Shown here one piece after another: positions 18,952 to 27,385 of a stretch of DNA of 34,639 bases (its first letter is position 1; each line of letters starts with the position of its first letter). Source of the DNA: Bryobacterales bacterium (GTDB taxonomy: Bacteria > Acidobacteriota > Terriglobia > Bryobacterales > Bryobacteraceae). The notes below the pieces were generated by a model that was given only the letters and a program-made list of their open reading frames with translations, was not told where the DNA came from and made no database searches. Position numbers and translations under genes: made by a program. Where the stretch lies: contig PLEM01000311.1 of NCBI GenBank assembly GCA_003137035.1, positions 135 through 34,773 of the forward strand, in the 5' to 3' direction.

Positions 18952-20486
18952 AAGTCCTGACCGCGGCCGAGATGCGCGAGGTGGACCGCCGCACCATCGA
19001 GCTCGGCATTCCGGGAATCGTGCTGATGGAGAACGCCGGGCACCGCGTGGTGGAGTTCCTCGAGGAGACCTTCGCTCCGCTGGCCGGACAGCGCATCGCG
19101 ATCCTGTGCGGCAAGGGCAACAACGGCGGCGACGGGATGGTGGTGGCGCGGCAGCTCTTCACCCGCGTCCGGCCGCGCGCGCTGCACGTGGTGCTGGCCG
19201 GCGAGCCGGAGGAGCTGAAAGGCGAAGCGCTCGAGAACTTTCGCATGTTGACCGCGTGCGGCTGCCCGATCGCGCGCGCGATCGCTCCCGGGATGCGCGA
19301 TGCGACCATCGTGGTGGATGCGCTGCTCGGTACCGGGCTCAAGGGGCCGGCGACAGGTCCGATGCTGGAGTGGATCCGCGAAGTGAATTCCGGCTTCCCG
19401 CACGCCAAAGTGGTCGCCGTCGACATTCCCTCGGGCCTGGCCAGCGACGCTGCCACGAGCGAAGGCGAGACCGTGCGCGCGGATTTTACCGTGACGTTCA
19501 CCTCGCCAAAAATCGGCCAGGTGCTGGCGCCGAATTTCGAGAAAGTGGGCGTTCTGCGCGTCGCCCCCATCGGCAGCCCGCCATCGCTTTACGAGCAGGA
19601 CGATTCGATTTTCCTCTCGCTGGTCGCGCCGGCGATGTTCCGGAACCTGTTCGCCCCGCGCAAGCCTTGGGCGCACAAGGGCGATTTCGGGCACGTGCTG
19701 GTGGTGGCCGGATCGCGCGGGAAGACTGGCGCCGCGGCCATGACCGGCATGGCGGCGCTGCGGTCGGGCGCGGGGCTGGTCACGGTGGCGTCGGCGGAGT
19801 CGGCGATTCCGGTGATCTCATCGCACTGCGCCGAGCTCATGACCGAAGCGCTGCCCGAGACCGAGACCCGCTCGATTTCCCTCAGCAGCTTCGACTACAG
19901 CCTGCTGGCGAAGATCGCCGAAGGCAAGGATGTGGTGGCCATCGGCCCGGGCCTGGGCACGTTCCCGGAGACCGCCGACACGGTGCGGCGCATCGTGGCG
20001 GAGTTCCCTCAGCCGATGGTGATCGACGCCGACGGGTTGAATGCGCTCGCCGGAACGCCGTTCTCCGGCCGCGGCCGCGTGCGCATCCTGACGCCGCACC
20101 CGGGCGAGATGGGACGGCTGGCCGGGATAACCACGGCCGAGGTCGAGGCCGACCGAGTCGGCGTGGCCCGCGCGTTCGCCATGGAGCGCGAGGTGACGCT
20201 GGTGCTCAAGGGCTGCCGCACGCTGATCGCATTCCCCGACGGGCGCGTGTGGATCAATCCGACCGGTACGCCCGCCTTGGCCACCGGCGGTGCCGGCGAC
20301 ATCCTGACCGGCACGATTGCGGGCTTCCTGGCGCAAAGCCTTGACGATCCCGACTCCGCCGTGGCCGCGGCGGTCTACGTGCATGGTCGGGCCGGCGAAC
20401 TGGGCGCGGCGGAATTGGGCGAGAAGAGTCTGATCGCGACCGACCTGCTGCGCTTCTACCCGGCGGCCATCCATGCCTGTCTTTGA
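18948..20486 (+). CDS. nnr: Bifunctional NAD(P)H-hydrate epimerase / ADP-dependent NAD(P)H-hydrate dehydratase
   Basis: MKVLTAAEMREVDRRTIELGIPGIVLMENAG...GKGNNGGDGMVVARQL...HKGDFGHVLVVAGSRGKTGAAAM...GTPALATGGAGDILTGTIAGFLAQ. Confidence 0.94.
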   Translation: MKVLTAAEMREVDRRTIELGIPGIVLMENAGHRVVEFLEETFAPLAGQRIAILCGKGNNGGDGMVVARQLFTRVRPRALHVVLAGEPEELKGEALENFRMLTACGCPIARAIAPGMRDATIVVDALLGTGLKGPATGPMLEWIREVNSGFPHAKVVAVDIPSGLASDAATSEGETVRADFTVTFTSPKIGQVLAPNFEKVGVLRVAPIGSPPSLYEQDDSIFLSLVAPAMFRNLFAPRKPWAHKGDFGHVLVVAGSRGKTGAAAMTGMAALRSGAGLVTVASAESAIPVISSHCAELMTEALPETETRSISLSSFDYSLLAKIAEGKDVVAIGPGLGTFPETADTVRRIVAEFPQPMVIDADGLNALAGTPFSGRGRVRILTPHPGEMGRLAGITTAEVEADRVGVARAFAMEREVTLVLKGCRTLIAFPDGRVWINPTGTPALATGGAGDILTGTIAGFLAQSLDDPDSAVAAAVYVHGRAGELGAAELGEKSLIATDLLRFYPAAIHACL

Positions 20487-20880
20487 AACCGCGTCCGAGG
20501 AGCAGACCATCGCGCTGGGCGAGGAGCTGGCGCGCCAACTCCCCCGGCGCTGCGTGGTGCTGCTCATCGGCAACCTGGGCGCCGGCAAAACCACGCTGGC
20601 CAAAGGCATCGTGAAGGGTCTGGGCGCGGCCTCGCCCGATGAAGTTTCCAGCCCCACCTTCACCCTGATCCACGAATACGGCGAGCGCGTGTATCACATC
20701 GATCTCTACCGCATCGAGACCGAGCGCGAGGTGCGCACCCTCGGTCTGGAAGAGATTCTCGACCGCGATGCCGTGATCCTGGTCGAGTGGGGCGAGCGCT
20801 TCCCGCACCTCTGGCCGCCCGGCCACCTCGAAATCCGCCTCGAAACGGTGGGCGACGCGCGCCGGATTACGCTTCCGTAG
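20473..20880 (+). CDS. tsaE: tRNA threonylcarbamoyladenosine biosynthesis ATPase TsaE
   Basis: LIGNLGAGKTTLAKGIVKGLG...VSSPTFTLIHEY...VYHIDLYRIE...ILVEWGERFP. Confidence 0.95.
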   Translation: MPVFETASEEQTIALGEELARQLPRRCVVLLIGNLGAGKTTLAKGIVKGLGAASPDEVSSPTFTLIHEYGERVYHIDLYRIETEREVRTLGLEEILDRDAVILVEWGERFPHLWPPGHLEIRLETVGDARRITLP

Positions 20881-20884
20881 TCGC

Positions 20885-21193
20885 TCAAGCCGCCCGCAAG
20901 GGCTTTACCTGGCTCCGGATCTGAACGCCCAGCTTGTCCTGGGCCATCTCCAAATCGTAGTTTGCCTGAAGGTTGATCCAAAACTGTGGACTGGTGGCAA
21001 AGTACCGCGCCAGGCGGAGAGCGGTGTCGGCCGAAATCGACCGGCGGCCATTCACGATCTCGGTGATTCGCGTCACCGGAACGTGCAACTCCAGCGCCAA
21101 CCGGTTCATGCTCAAACCCAGCGGTCTGAGGAAGTCCTCCCGCAGCGTTTCACCGGGGTGGATAGGGCGGAGTTTGGCTGTTCTTTTCGGCAT
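20885..21193 (-). CDS. higA: HigA-family antitoxin (XRE)
   Basis: RPIHPGETLREDFLRPLGLSMNRLALELHVPVTRITEIVNGRRSISADTALRLARYFATSPQFWINLQANYDLE. Confidence 0.93.
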   Translation of the reverse strand: MPKRTAKLRPIHPGETLREDFLRPLGLSMNRLALELHVPVTRITEIVNGRRSISADTALRLARYFATSPQFWINLQANYDLEMAQDKLGVQIRSQVKPLRAA

Positions 21194-21205
21194 AGCGCTA
21201 TTCCA

Positions 21206-21484
21206 TCAATGGTAGTCCACGATCTCCACACCGTGAACATCGCCGTCCTTCCACTCGAAGCAGATCCGCCACCGGTCGTTGACGCGGATGCTGTACTGCC
21301 CGGCTCTAGCGCCGGCGAGCGCTTCGAGACGGTTTCCAGGGATGGCTGCCAAATCGCCCAGCGACGTCGCGGCATGGAGATGATCCAGTTTGCGTTTCGC
21401 CACCCTGGCCACGGAATGGAATCTCCGGCTGAACTCCCGTCGAAAGACCTCCTCCGTCTCCTTCGACCGGAAAGTCCGTATCAC
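21206..21484 (-). CDS. higB: HigB/RelE-family toxin (GTG start proposed)
   Basis: VIRTFRSKETEEVFRREFSRRFHSVARVAKRKLDHLHAATSLGDLAAIPGNRLEALAGARAGQYSIRVNDRWRICFEWKDGDVHGVEIVDYH. Confidence 0.92.
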   Translation of the reverse strand: MIRTFRSKETEEVFRREFSRRFHSVARVAKRKLDHLHAATSLGDLAAIPGNRLEALAGARAGQYSIRVNDRWRICFEWKDGDVHGVEIVDYH

Positions 21485-21518
21485 GGTCTTCAGGATATAC
21501 CGTCTCGCGTTTAACGTC

Positions 21519-21535
21519 AAGCAGTATGACTGCTT
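21519..21535. promoter_or_regulatory. 17-bp perfect palindrome upstream of higB, candidate HigA operator, overlapping a likely promoter
   Basis: AAGCAGTATGACTGCTT; on the minus strand it is followed by TTGACG-N17-TATCCT (or N15-TATATC) and then the GTG start of higB. Confidence 0.6.
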
Positions 21536-21620
21536 CCCGCGCCCCTGGCCGCCGGCCCACCTCGAGATTCGCTTGGAGACGGTTAGCGATGGCCGCCGCA
21601 TTCACGCTATAATTCCGCGG
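21532..21620 (+). pseudogene. Remnant of the tsaE 3' end (duplicate of about 20798-20880)
   Basis: Translated CFPRPWPPAHLEIRLETVSDGRRIHAIIPR vs TsaE C-terminus RFPHLWPPGHLEIRLETVGDARRITLP; about 78% nucleotide identity over the first 64 bp by hand count. Confidence 0.88.
21608..21613 (+). promoter_or_regulatory. -10 box TATAAT, 6 nt upstream of the kinase GTG start (possible leaderless transcript)
   Basis: TATAAT-TCCGCG-GTG. Confidence 0.45.
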
Positions 21621-24310
21621 TGACCCCCACTCTCGCGGCCGGCAAACAATTGGGGCCCTACGAGGTCGTCGCGCTGATCGGCGCCGGCGGCATGGGGGAG
21701 GTTTACCGGGCGCGCGATTCCCGCCTGCGCCGCGACGTTGCCATCAAGGTGCTCCCGCCCGCTTTCGCCGCCGACCCGGACCGCCTGCGCCGCTTCGAGC
21801 AGGAAGCCTGGGCCGCGGGGATGCTGAACCACCCGAATCTCATCACGGTCTACGACTTCGGGTCCTTTGAGGGCTCGCCGTATGTGGTTATCGAACTACT
21901 CGAGGGCGAAACGCTGCGGCAGCGCCTGGATGCCGGCCCGCTGCCCCCACGCAAGGCCATCGAGTACGCCATCCAGATCGCTCGCGGCCTGGGCGCCGCC
22001 CACAACAAAGGCATTGTCCATCGGGACCTGAAGCCCGCAAACATCTTCCTGACCCGGGACGGGCACGTCAAAATCCTGGATTTCGGCCTCGCCAAGCTGG
22101 TCGTCCTCCCCGCTGCCGCCTCCGCCGGCGACACGGTTCTGGCCCAGACGGAGCCGGGCATCGTTCTCGGCACGCTGGGCTACATTTCCCCGGAGCAGCT
22201 CCGTGGCCAGGCCGCCGACCATCGCTCCGACATCTTCGCCTTCGGCCTGATCCTCTACGAGCTGGTCACCGGCAAGCACGCGTTTTCCGGCGATACCACC
22301 GTGGAGATGATGAACGCTATTCTCAAGGACGAGCCGCCCGACTTCGGCGCCGTCGGCCGCGCCATTCCCCCCGGCCTGGAGCGCGTCGCGAGCCATTGCC
22401 TGGAAAAGAACCCGGAGGACCGCTTCCAGTCCGCGCGCGACCTCGGTTTCGCCCTCGAGGCGCTCACCGGAGCCTCGGACACGGTGGCGCCCTCGTTCGC
22501 CGCTCGCCCGAAATCGCGGGTTCAGGCCCGGCGCCTCCATCTGGCACTGGCCGCACTCGGCGGCCTTCTGGCCGGCGCCATTTTGACCTTCTGGCTCGCC
22601 CGTCCGGCCCCCATCCAGCCCCCCACCTTCCGGTATCTCACTTATTCGGGCCACGACTATTCGCCCGCGGCCTCTTCCAGCGGCCGCTTCATAGTCTTCA
22701 CCTCCGATCGCGACGGGCGGGCCCGCCTCTGGATCAAGCGGCTCCCCGGCGGCGAGGAGCGCCCGCTCACTGCCGGCACGGACGACTTCCCGCGATTCTC
22801 TCCGGCCGGCCCCGTAATCCTGTTCACGCGTACCGAGAACGGCCGCAGTTCTCTCTACCGCGTCGACGTGCTGGGTGGCGAGCCCCGCAAAGTGGTCGAC
22901 GATGCGGTCGAGGGCGACTGGTCCCCGGACGGCAACCGCATCGCCTTTTTGCGCTGGAAAACGGCGGGTGGCAAACTCACCTCGGCGGTCGGTCTGGTCT
23001 CCGCCGACGGCTCGGGCCTCAAAGAGATCGCGGTGCACGACCAGAAGCTGTCTCACATCCGCTGGAGCCCGGACGGAAGCCGTCTCGCTGCCACGGAGCT
23101 GGCGCAATCGGGCGCCTTGCACCCCATCTTTCTGGTCGACGCCGATGGCGGCGAGAAGCGCTCCATCCTGACGCCGCGCGCCGGGTTTGCCATCTCCTCG
23201 CTGGCCTGGAGCAGCCGCGAAGAGGTGATCTACTTCCAGAACGAATCGGCGCTCGAAGGCGGTCTGGGCACCAACGCCGGAACCGCCAATATCATCCGCC
23301 AGAACGTTCGCACCGGGCAGGCCGAGAAGATCTCCTGGAGCCCCGACAGCAGCACGCTGATCGAGATTGTGGGGCCCGGCCGGCTGATCTTCGACACCTG
23401 CTCCCCGCGCGCCAGCTTGCGTGAAGTAGCGCCGGGCGCGCCCTCCGGCCGCTGGCTCACTCACGGACAGGCCAACGACCGCCAGCCGGCCTATTCACCC
23501 GATGGCGAGTGGGTGGTGTTCTCCTCCAATCGCAGCGGCAATCTCGATCTTTGGGAAGTCTCGACAAAGTCCGAGGTGGTGCGGCGGTTGACCGAGGATG
23601 AGGCCGAGGATTGGGACCCCGTCTTCGCCAGTGGCGGCCGCCAGATTCTGTGGAGTTCCAACCGCACCGGCCACTTCGAGATCTGGGTGGCCGACGCCGA
23701 CGGAAGCGGCGCGCGCCAGTTGACGCACGACGGCGTCGATGCCGAGAATCCCACGCCTACTCCCGATGGCCGCTGGATCGTCTACGCTTCCACCAATCCG
23801 GCCAAGGAGGGCCTCTGGAAGATCCGTGCCGACGGCGCCCAGGCCACCCGGATCGTCCCCGGCAACTACGCCTATCCGGAGGTGTCGCCCGACGGCCGCT
23901 ACGTCGTTTATTGCGCCGACTACCTGACGGAGCGAGTCTCCCTGCGCGTTGCCGAGGTGGCCAGCGGCGCTATCGTGCCGTTCGAGATCCGTATCGGCGT
24001 TCCAGCCGGCAAGCCCGGCTTGGCCCTGGGGCGCGCCCGCTGGATGCCCGATGGCCGGTCCATTGCTTTCATCGGCCAGGACGACAAGGGCGTGAACGGC
24101 GTCTACGCGCAGAACTTCACTCCCGGCAGCAACACTGCCACCACCCGCCGCCCCCTGGCCGGCTTCGATCCCGAGCGCACCACGGAGTCCTTCGGCATTT
24201 CCCCGGACGGCGCGCGGGTGATTATCGCAAGCTGGGAGCAGCTTTTCAGCCTGGTGATAGCCGAGCGCGTTCCGGGCGTCTCACCGCCCGGCCGAGCGGC
24301 TACGCGCTGA
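21620..24310 (+). CDS. Serine/threonine protein kinase with C-terminal TolB/WD40-like beta-propeller
   Basis: LGPYEVVALIGAGGMGEVYRARDSRLRRDVAIKVLP...GIVHRDLKPANIFL...KILDFGLAKL; C-terminal repeats such as RQPAYSPDGEWVVFSSNRSGNLDLWEV. Confidence 0.94.
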   Translation: MTPTLAAGKQLGPYEVVALIGAGGMGEVYRARDSRLRRDVAIKVLPPAFAADPDRLRRFEQEAWAAGMLNHPNLITVYDFGSFEGSPYVVIELLEGETLRQRLDAGPLPPRKAIEYAIQIARGLGAAHNKGIVHRDLKPANIFLTRDGHVKILDFGLAKLVVLPAAASAGDTVLAQTEPGIVLGTLGYISPEQLRGQAADHRSDIFAFGLILYELVTGKHAFSGDTTVEMMNAILKDEPPDFGAVGRAIPPGLERVASHCLEKNPEDRFQSARDLGFALEALTGASDTVAPSFAARPKSRVQARRLHLALAALGGLLAGAILTFWLARPAPIQPPTFRYLTYSGHDYSPAASSSGRFIVFTSDRDGRARLWIKRLPGGEERPLTAGTDDFPRFSPAGPVILFTRTENGRSSLYRVDVLGGEPRKVVDDAVEGDWSPDGNRIAFLRWKTAGGKLTSAVGLVSADGSGLKEIAVHDQKLSHIRWSPDGSRLAATELAQSGALHPIFLVDADGGEKRSILTPRAGFAISSLAWSSREEVIYFQNESALEGGLGTNAGTANIIRQNVRTGQAEKISWSPDSSTLIEIVGPGRLIFDTCSPRASLREVAPGAPSGRWLTHGQANDRQPAYSPDGEWVVFSSNRSGNLDLWEVSTKSEVVRRLTEDEAEDWDPVFASGGRQILWSSNRTGHFEIWVADADGSGARQLTHDGVDAENPTPTPDGRWIVYASTNPAKEGLWKIRADGAQATRIVPGNYAYPEVSPDGRYVVYCADYLTERVSLRVAEVASGAIVPFEIRIGVPAGKPGLALGRARWMPDGRSIAFIGQDDKGVNGVYAQNFTPGSNTATTRRPLAGFDPERTTESFGISPDGARVIIASWEQLFSLVIAERVPGVSPPGRAATR

Positions 24311-24318
24311 CGGCTCTT

Positions 24319-25149
24319 ATGCACCCGTTGCTCGAGCTCGCGAAGAACCTGCACCGATCCGAGGAAGGGCTCTGGCTGGCGGGAGCGAGTGTTCCTTCGG
24401 CGTTCGGCGAGCGTGGGCACGATGGGCTGCTGGAAATCGAGGCGGGCTCGTTCTGGTTCCGCCATCGGAACCGGTGTGTCACCGAAGTGGTGCGAGCACA
24501 CCCCCCGGCGGGCGCGATCCTCGACGTTGGGGCCGGAAACGGGTACGTCACGCTGGCGCTGCGGCAGGCCGGGTTCGATGCCCTGGCCGTCGAGCCCGGA
24601 ATCGGAGGCGCACGAAACGCACTGCGGCGAGGGTTGGAGCCGGTGGTGTGCGCAACCATCGAAGGCGCTGGCTTTCCCGACGGCAGCCTCCCCGCGGTGG
24701 GGCTGTTCGATGTGCTCGAGCACATCCGCGACGACGGCGGGTTCCTAAGAACCATTCGCCGCCTGTTGCGGCCCGATGGAATGCTGTACCTGAGCGTGCC
24801 CGCGTACCAGTGGCTCTGGTCGAGTGAGGATGTCCTGGCCGGGCACTACCGCCGCTACGCCCTCCGCCGCATCACGGCATTGCTCCGGAACTCGGGGTAT
24901 TCGGTGTTGTTCGCGACCTACTTCTTCGCCGTCCTGCCCTTGCCGATCTTCGCGCTCCGCAGCCTTCCCAGCCGGCTGGGCCTGCGGAAGGCCCCGAGCC
25001 TGGAATCGGCCACCGCGGAACACCGGCCGCGCGAGGGTGCCGCAGGCCGGTTGATGGAGCGGGTCCTGGATTGGGAAGTGCGGCGAATCCAGCGTGGCCT
25101 TCGGATACTGGCGGGCGGTAGTTGCCTGGTCGTGGCTCGCGCGGAGTGA
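24319..25149 (+). CDS. Class I SAM-dependent methyltransferase
   Basis: GAILDVGAGNGYVTLALRQAGFDALAVEPG...VGLFDVLEHIRDDGGFLRTIRRLLRPDGMLYLSVPA. Confidence 0.9.
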   Translation: MHPLLELAKNLHRSEEGLWLAGASVPSAFGERGHDGLLEIEAGSFWFRHRNRCVTEVVRAHPPAGAILDVGAGNGYVTLALRQAGFDALAVEPGIGGARNALRRGLEPVVCATIEGAGFPDGSLPAVGLFDVLEHIRDDGGFLRTIRRLLRPDGMLYLSVPAYQWLWSSEDVLAGHYRRYALRRITALLRNSGYSVLFATYFFAVLPLPIFALRSLPSRLGLRKAPSLESATAEHRPREGAAGRLMERVLDWEVRRIQRGLRILAGGSCLVVARAE

Positions 25150-25154
25150 TTCCC

Positions 25155-26375
25155 CTACCCCTCCCACCGCCGGAAGGCCAGCACCGCGTTGAGGCCGCCG
25201 AAGGCGAAGGAGTTCGAGAGGGCGCATTCGACTTCTCCGCGGCGGGCCTGGTTGGGCACCACGTCGAGGTCGCACAGCGGGTCGGGGGTGGTGAAGTTCG
25301 CGGTGGGCGGCAGGACGCCCTCGCGCAGCGCCAGCGCGGTGGCCACCCCTTCGATCGCGCCCGCCGCCCCCAGGGCGTGCCCGTGCATGGATTTTGTCGA
25401 GCTGATGGCGAGCCGCTCGGCGTGCGCTCCCAGCGCCGCGCGTATTGCCGCGACCTCGGTCGGGTCGTTGGCCAGGGTCGCCGTCCCGTGCGCGTTGATG
25501 TAGCCGATCTGCTCGGGTGCCAGGCCGCCGTCCGCCAGCGCGGCGCGAATGGCCCGCGCCGGTCCTTCCACGGACGGCTGCGTCAGGTGGTGCGCATCCG
25601 AGGACATGCCGAATCCGACAATCTCGGCATGGATCCGCGCCCCGCGCGCCTGGGCCGCCTCGAGCGGCTCGAGCACCAGCATGGCCCCGCCCTCGCCCAG
25701 AATCATGCCCCGCCGGTCCTTCGAGAACGGCCGGCAGGTGTCCGGCGCGACCACCCGCATCGCCTCCCATGCCTTGAGGTGGCCCAGGCTGAAGGGAGCT
25801 TCGCTGCCGCCCGTCACGGCCAGTTCCACCATCCCGTCCCGAACCATCCAGAACGCCTGTCCGAGGGCGTGGTTGGCCGAAGAGCACGCCGTCGAGATGG
25901 TGTAGGTCGGCCCGCAGATTCCGGTTTCCATGGAGATGCAACTCGCCCCGGCGTTCGCCATGGTTCGCGCAATGGTGAGCGGATTCACGCGCGGCTTGTG
26001 GAGCAGGTACAAGTTCTGGAAGCCTTCGTCTTCGCTCGATTTTCCACCCACGCACGAGCCGGTCACGATGGCCGAGCGCTCCCGCAGCTCGGAGGTCCAT
26101 TCGATTCCCGAATCGCGCACCGCCTCGCGTGCCGCCACCACCGCAAACTGCGCGAAGCGATCCAGGAAGTCCATCTCCTTCTGCTGAAAGTGTTCGGCGG
26201 GGTTGAAGCTCCGCGCCTGCGCGCCATTCTGAAAGCGCATCGGGCTCATGTCGATCAGAGTGATGGGGCCGATCCCCGGCCGCCCCTCCACCAGCGCCTG
26301 CCAGAACTCCCGCGCGTCCCGGCCGAGCGCCGAGACCACCCCGATCCCCGTGATGACGACCCGCCGGCGTGCCAT
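25155..26375 (-). CDS. Beta-ketoacyl-ACP synthase (KAS II/FabF type)
   Basis: RRVVITGIGVVSALGRDAREFW...TISTACSSANHALG...NAHGTATLANDPTEV...SSTKSMHGHALGAAGAIE: Cys-His-His catalytic set present. Confidence 0.93.
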   Translation of the reverse strand: MARRRVVITGIGVVSALGRDAREFWQALVEGRPGIGPITLIDMSPMRFQNGAQARSFNPAEHFQQKEMDFLDRFAQFAVVAAREAVRDSGIEWTSELRERSAIVTGSCVGGKSSEDEGFQNLYLLHKPRVNPLTIARTMANAGASCISMETGICGPTYTISTACSSANHALGQAFWMVRDGMVELAVTGGSEAPFSLGHLKAWEAMRVVAPDTCRPFSKDRRGMILGEGGAMLVLEPLEAAQARGARIHAEIVGFGMSSDAHHLTQPSVEGPARAIRAALADGGLAPEQIGYINAHGTATLANDPTEVAAIRAALGAHAERLAISSTKSMHGHALGAAGAIEGVATALALREGVLPPTANFTTPDPLCDLDVVPNQARRGEVECALSNSFAFGGLNAVLAFRRWEG

Positions 26376-26378
26376 GAC

Positions 26379-26648
26379 TCAGGACTGCGCCACGGCGCCG
26401 GCATCCGCCCCGCCGGACAACAGCTTGTCCAGCGCTTCCACCATCTGCCGAACGCCCCGAATCCCCTGAACCCCCTCGTCCGGGATGTTGATGTTGAACT
26501 CGTTTTCGAGCGCGAACAGAATATTCACCCCATCCAGGGAATCGATCCCCAACTCCTCGAAGCTGCTGTCGAGGGTGACCTTCTCGCGGGGGATCTTCTG
26601 GCTGTCTGCGATGCAGGTAATGATTCTCTGGATCAAGTCGTCGGACAT
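26379..26648 (-). CDS. Acyl carrier protein
   Basis: MSDDLIQRIITCIADSQKIPREKVTLDSSFEELGIDSLDGVNILFALENEFNINIPDE: phosphopantetheine DSL site. Confidence 0.93.
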   Translation of the reverse strand: MSDDLIQRIITCIADSQKIPREKVTLDSSFEELGIDSLDGVNILFALENEFNINIPDEGVQGIRGVRQMVEALDKLLSGGADAGAVAQS

Positions 26649-27337
26649 AGTATTTGACTCACTGTTTCGAAATGAAAGCCCCGGGCTCGCAGCTCGGGGA
26701 TGAGGCGGGGCACGGCTTCCAACGTTTCTCGGACATCGGGCCGGGGCCGTAGCTCCCGGCCATCGTGCAGGCAGAAAATGGCGCCGTTGGCGGCGGCCCC
26801 GAGCAGCCGCCTCACAATCGCCCCAGCGCTCAACTTCCAGTCCAAAGCGATGGCGGTCCACATCACGCCCTGCAAGCGGAGGCGTTTCTGCACTCCTCCC
26901 AGCCCGAACCACCGGGCCCCGAAGGGAACCCGGAACAGCACCGGCGCCCGCCCGGTCGCATCCTGGATCACCGCTTGGGCCCGCGTCATTTCTTCTTCCA
27001 TGAACGCCGCCGACCGCAGGTAAAAGCGCGGGTGGGTATGGCTATGGTTGCCAATCTCATGCCCGGCCAGCGCCACTTGGCGCGCGATTTCCGGAAGCCG
27101 GGCGATGTTGGCTCCGCACTCAAAGAAGGTCGCCTGGACGCCCTCCCGCGCCAGCGCTTCCAGGAGCTGGGGCGTGGATTCGCTCGGCCCGTCGTCGAAG
27201 GTCAGCGCGATGGCGCGGCGGTCCGCCGCCCCGCGCCACACCGACGGAGCGAACAAATTGGAGGAGCGCGACCGAACTCCGTAGGTCATCAGCGCGGCTG
27301 CTGCACAAACGGAGCCCCCCACGTATTCAATCCACAT
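26633..27337 (-). CDS. Polysaccharide deacetylase (NodB-type fold), membrane-anchored or secreted
   Basis: RRAIALTFDDGPSESTPQLLEALAREGVQATFFECGANIARLPEIARQVALAGHEIGNHSHTHPRFY; overlaps acp by 16 nt. Confidence 0.93.
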   Translation of the reverse strand: MWIEYVGGSVCAAAALMTYGVRSRSSNLFAPSVWRGAADRRAIALTFDDGPSESTPQLLEALAREGVQATFFECGANIARLPEIARQVALAGHEIGNHSHTHPRFYLRSAAFMEEEMTRAQAVIQDATGRAPVLFRVPFGARWFGLGGVQKRLRLQGVMWTAIALDWKLSAGAIVRRLLGAAANGAIFCLHDGRELRPRPDVRETLEAVPRLIPELRARGFHFETVSQILCPTT

Positions 27338-27385
27338 GCTGAGGAAACCAGGATATCAGAAACCCGGGAGCCTACCCAAAAAAGG

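Noticed and set aside
24319-27337. A genuine nodulation (Nod factor) cluster
   Set aside because: nodA and nodC equivalents absent; deacetylase, ACP, KAS and methyltransferase families are all very widespread. Kept only as a family-level analogy.
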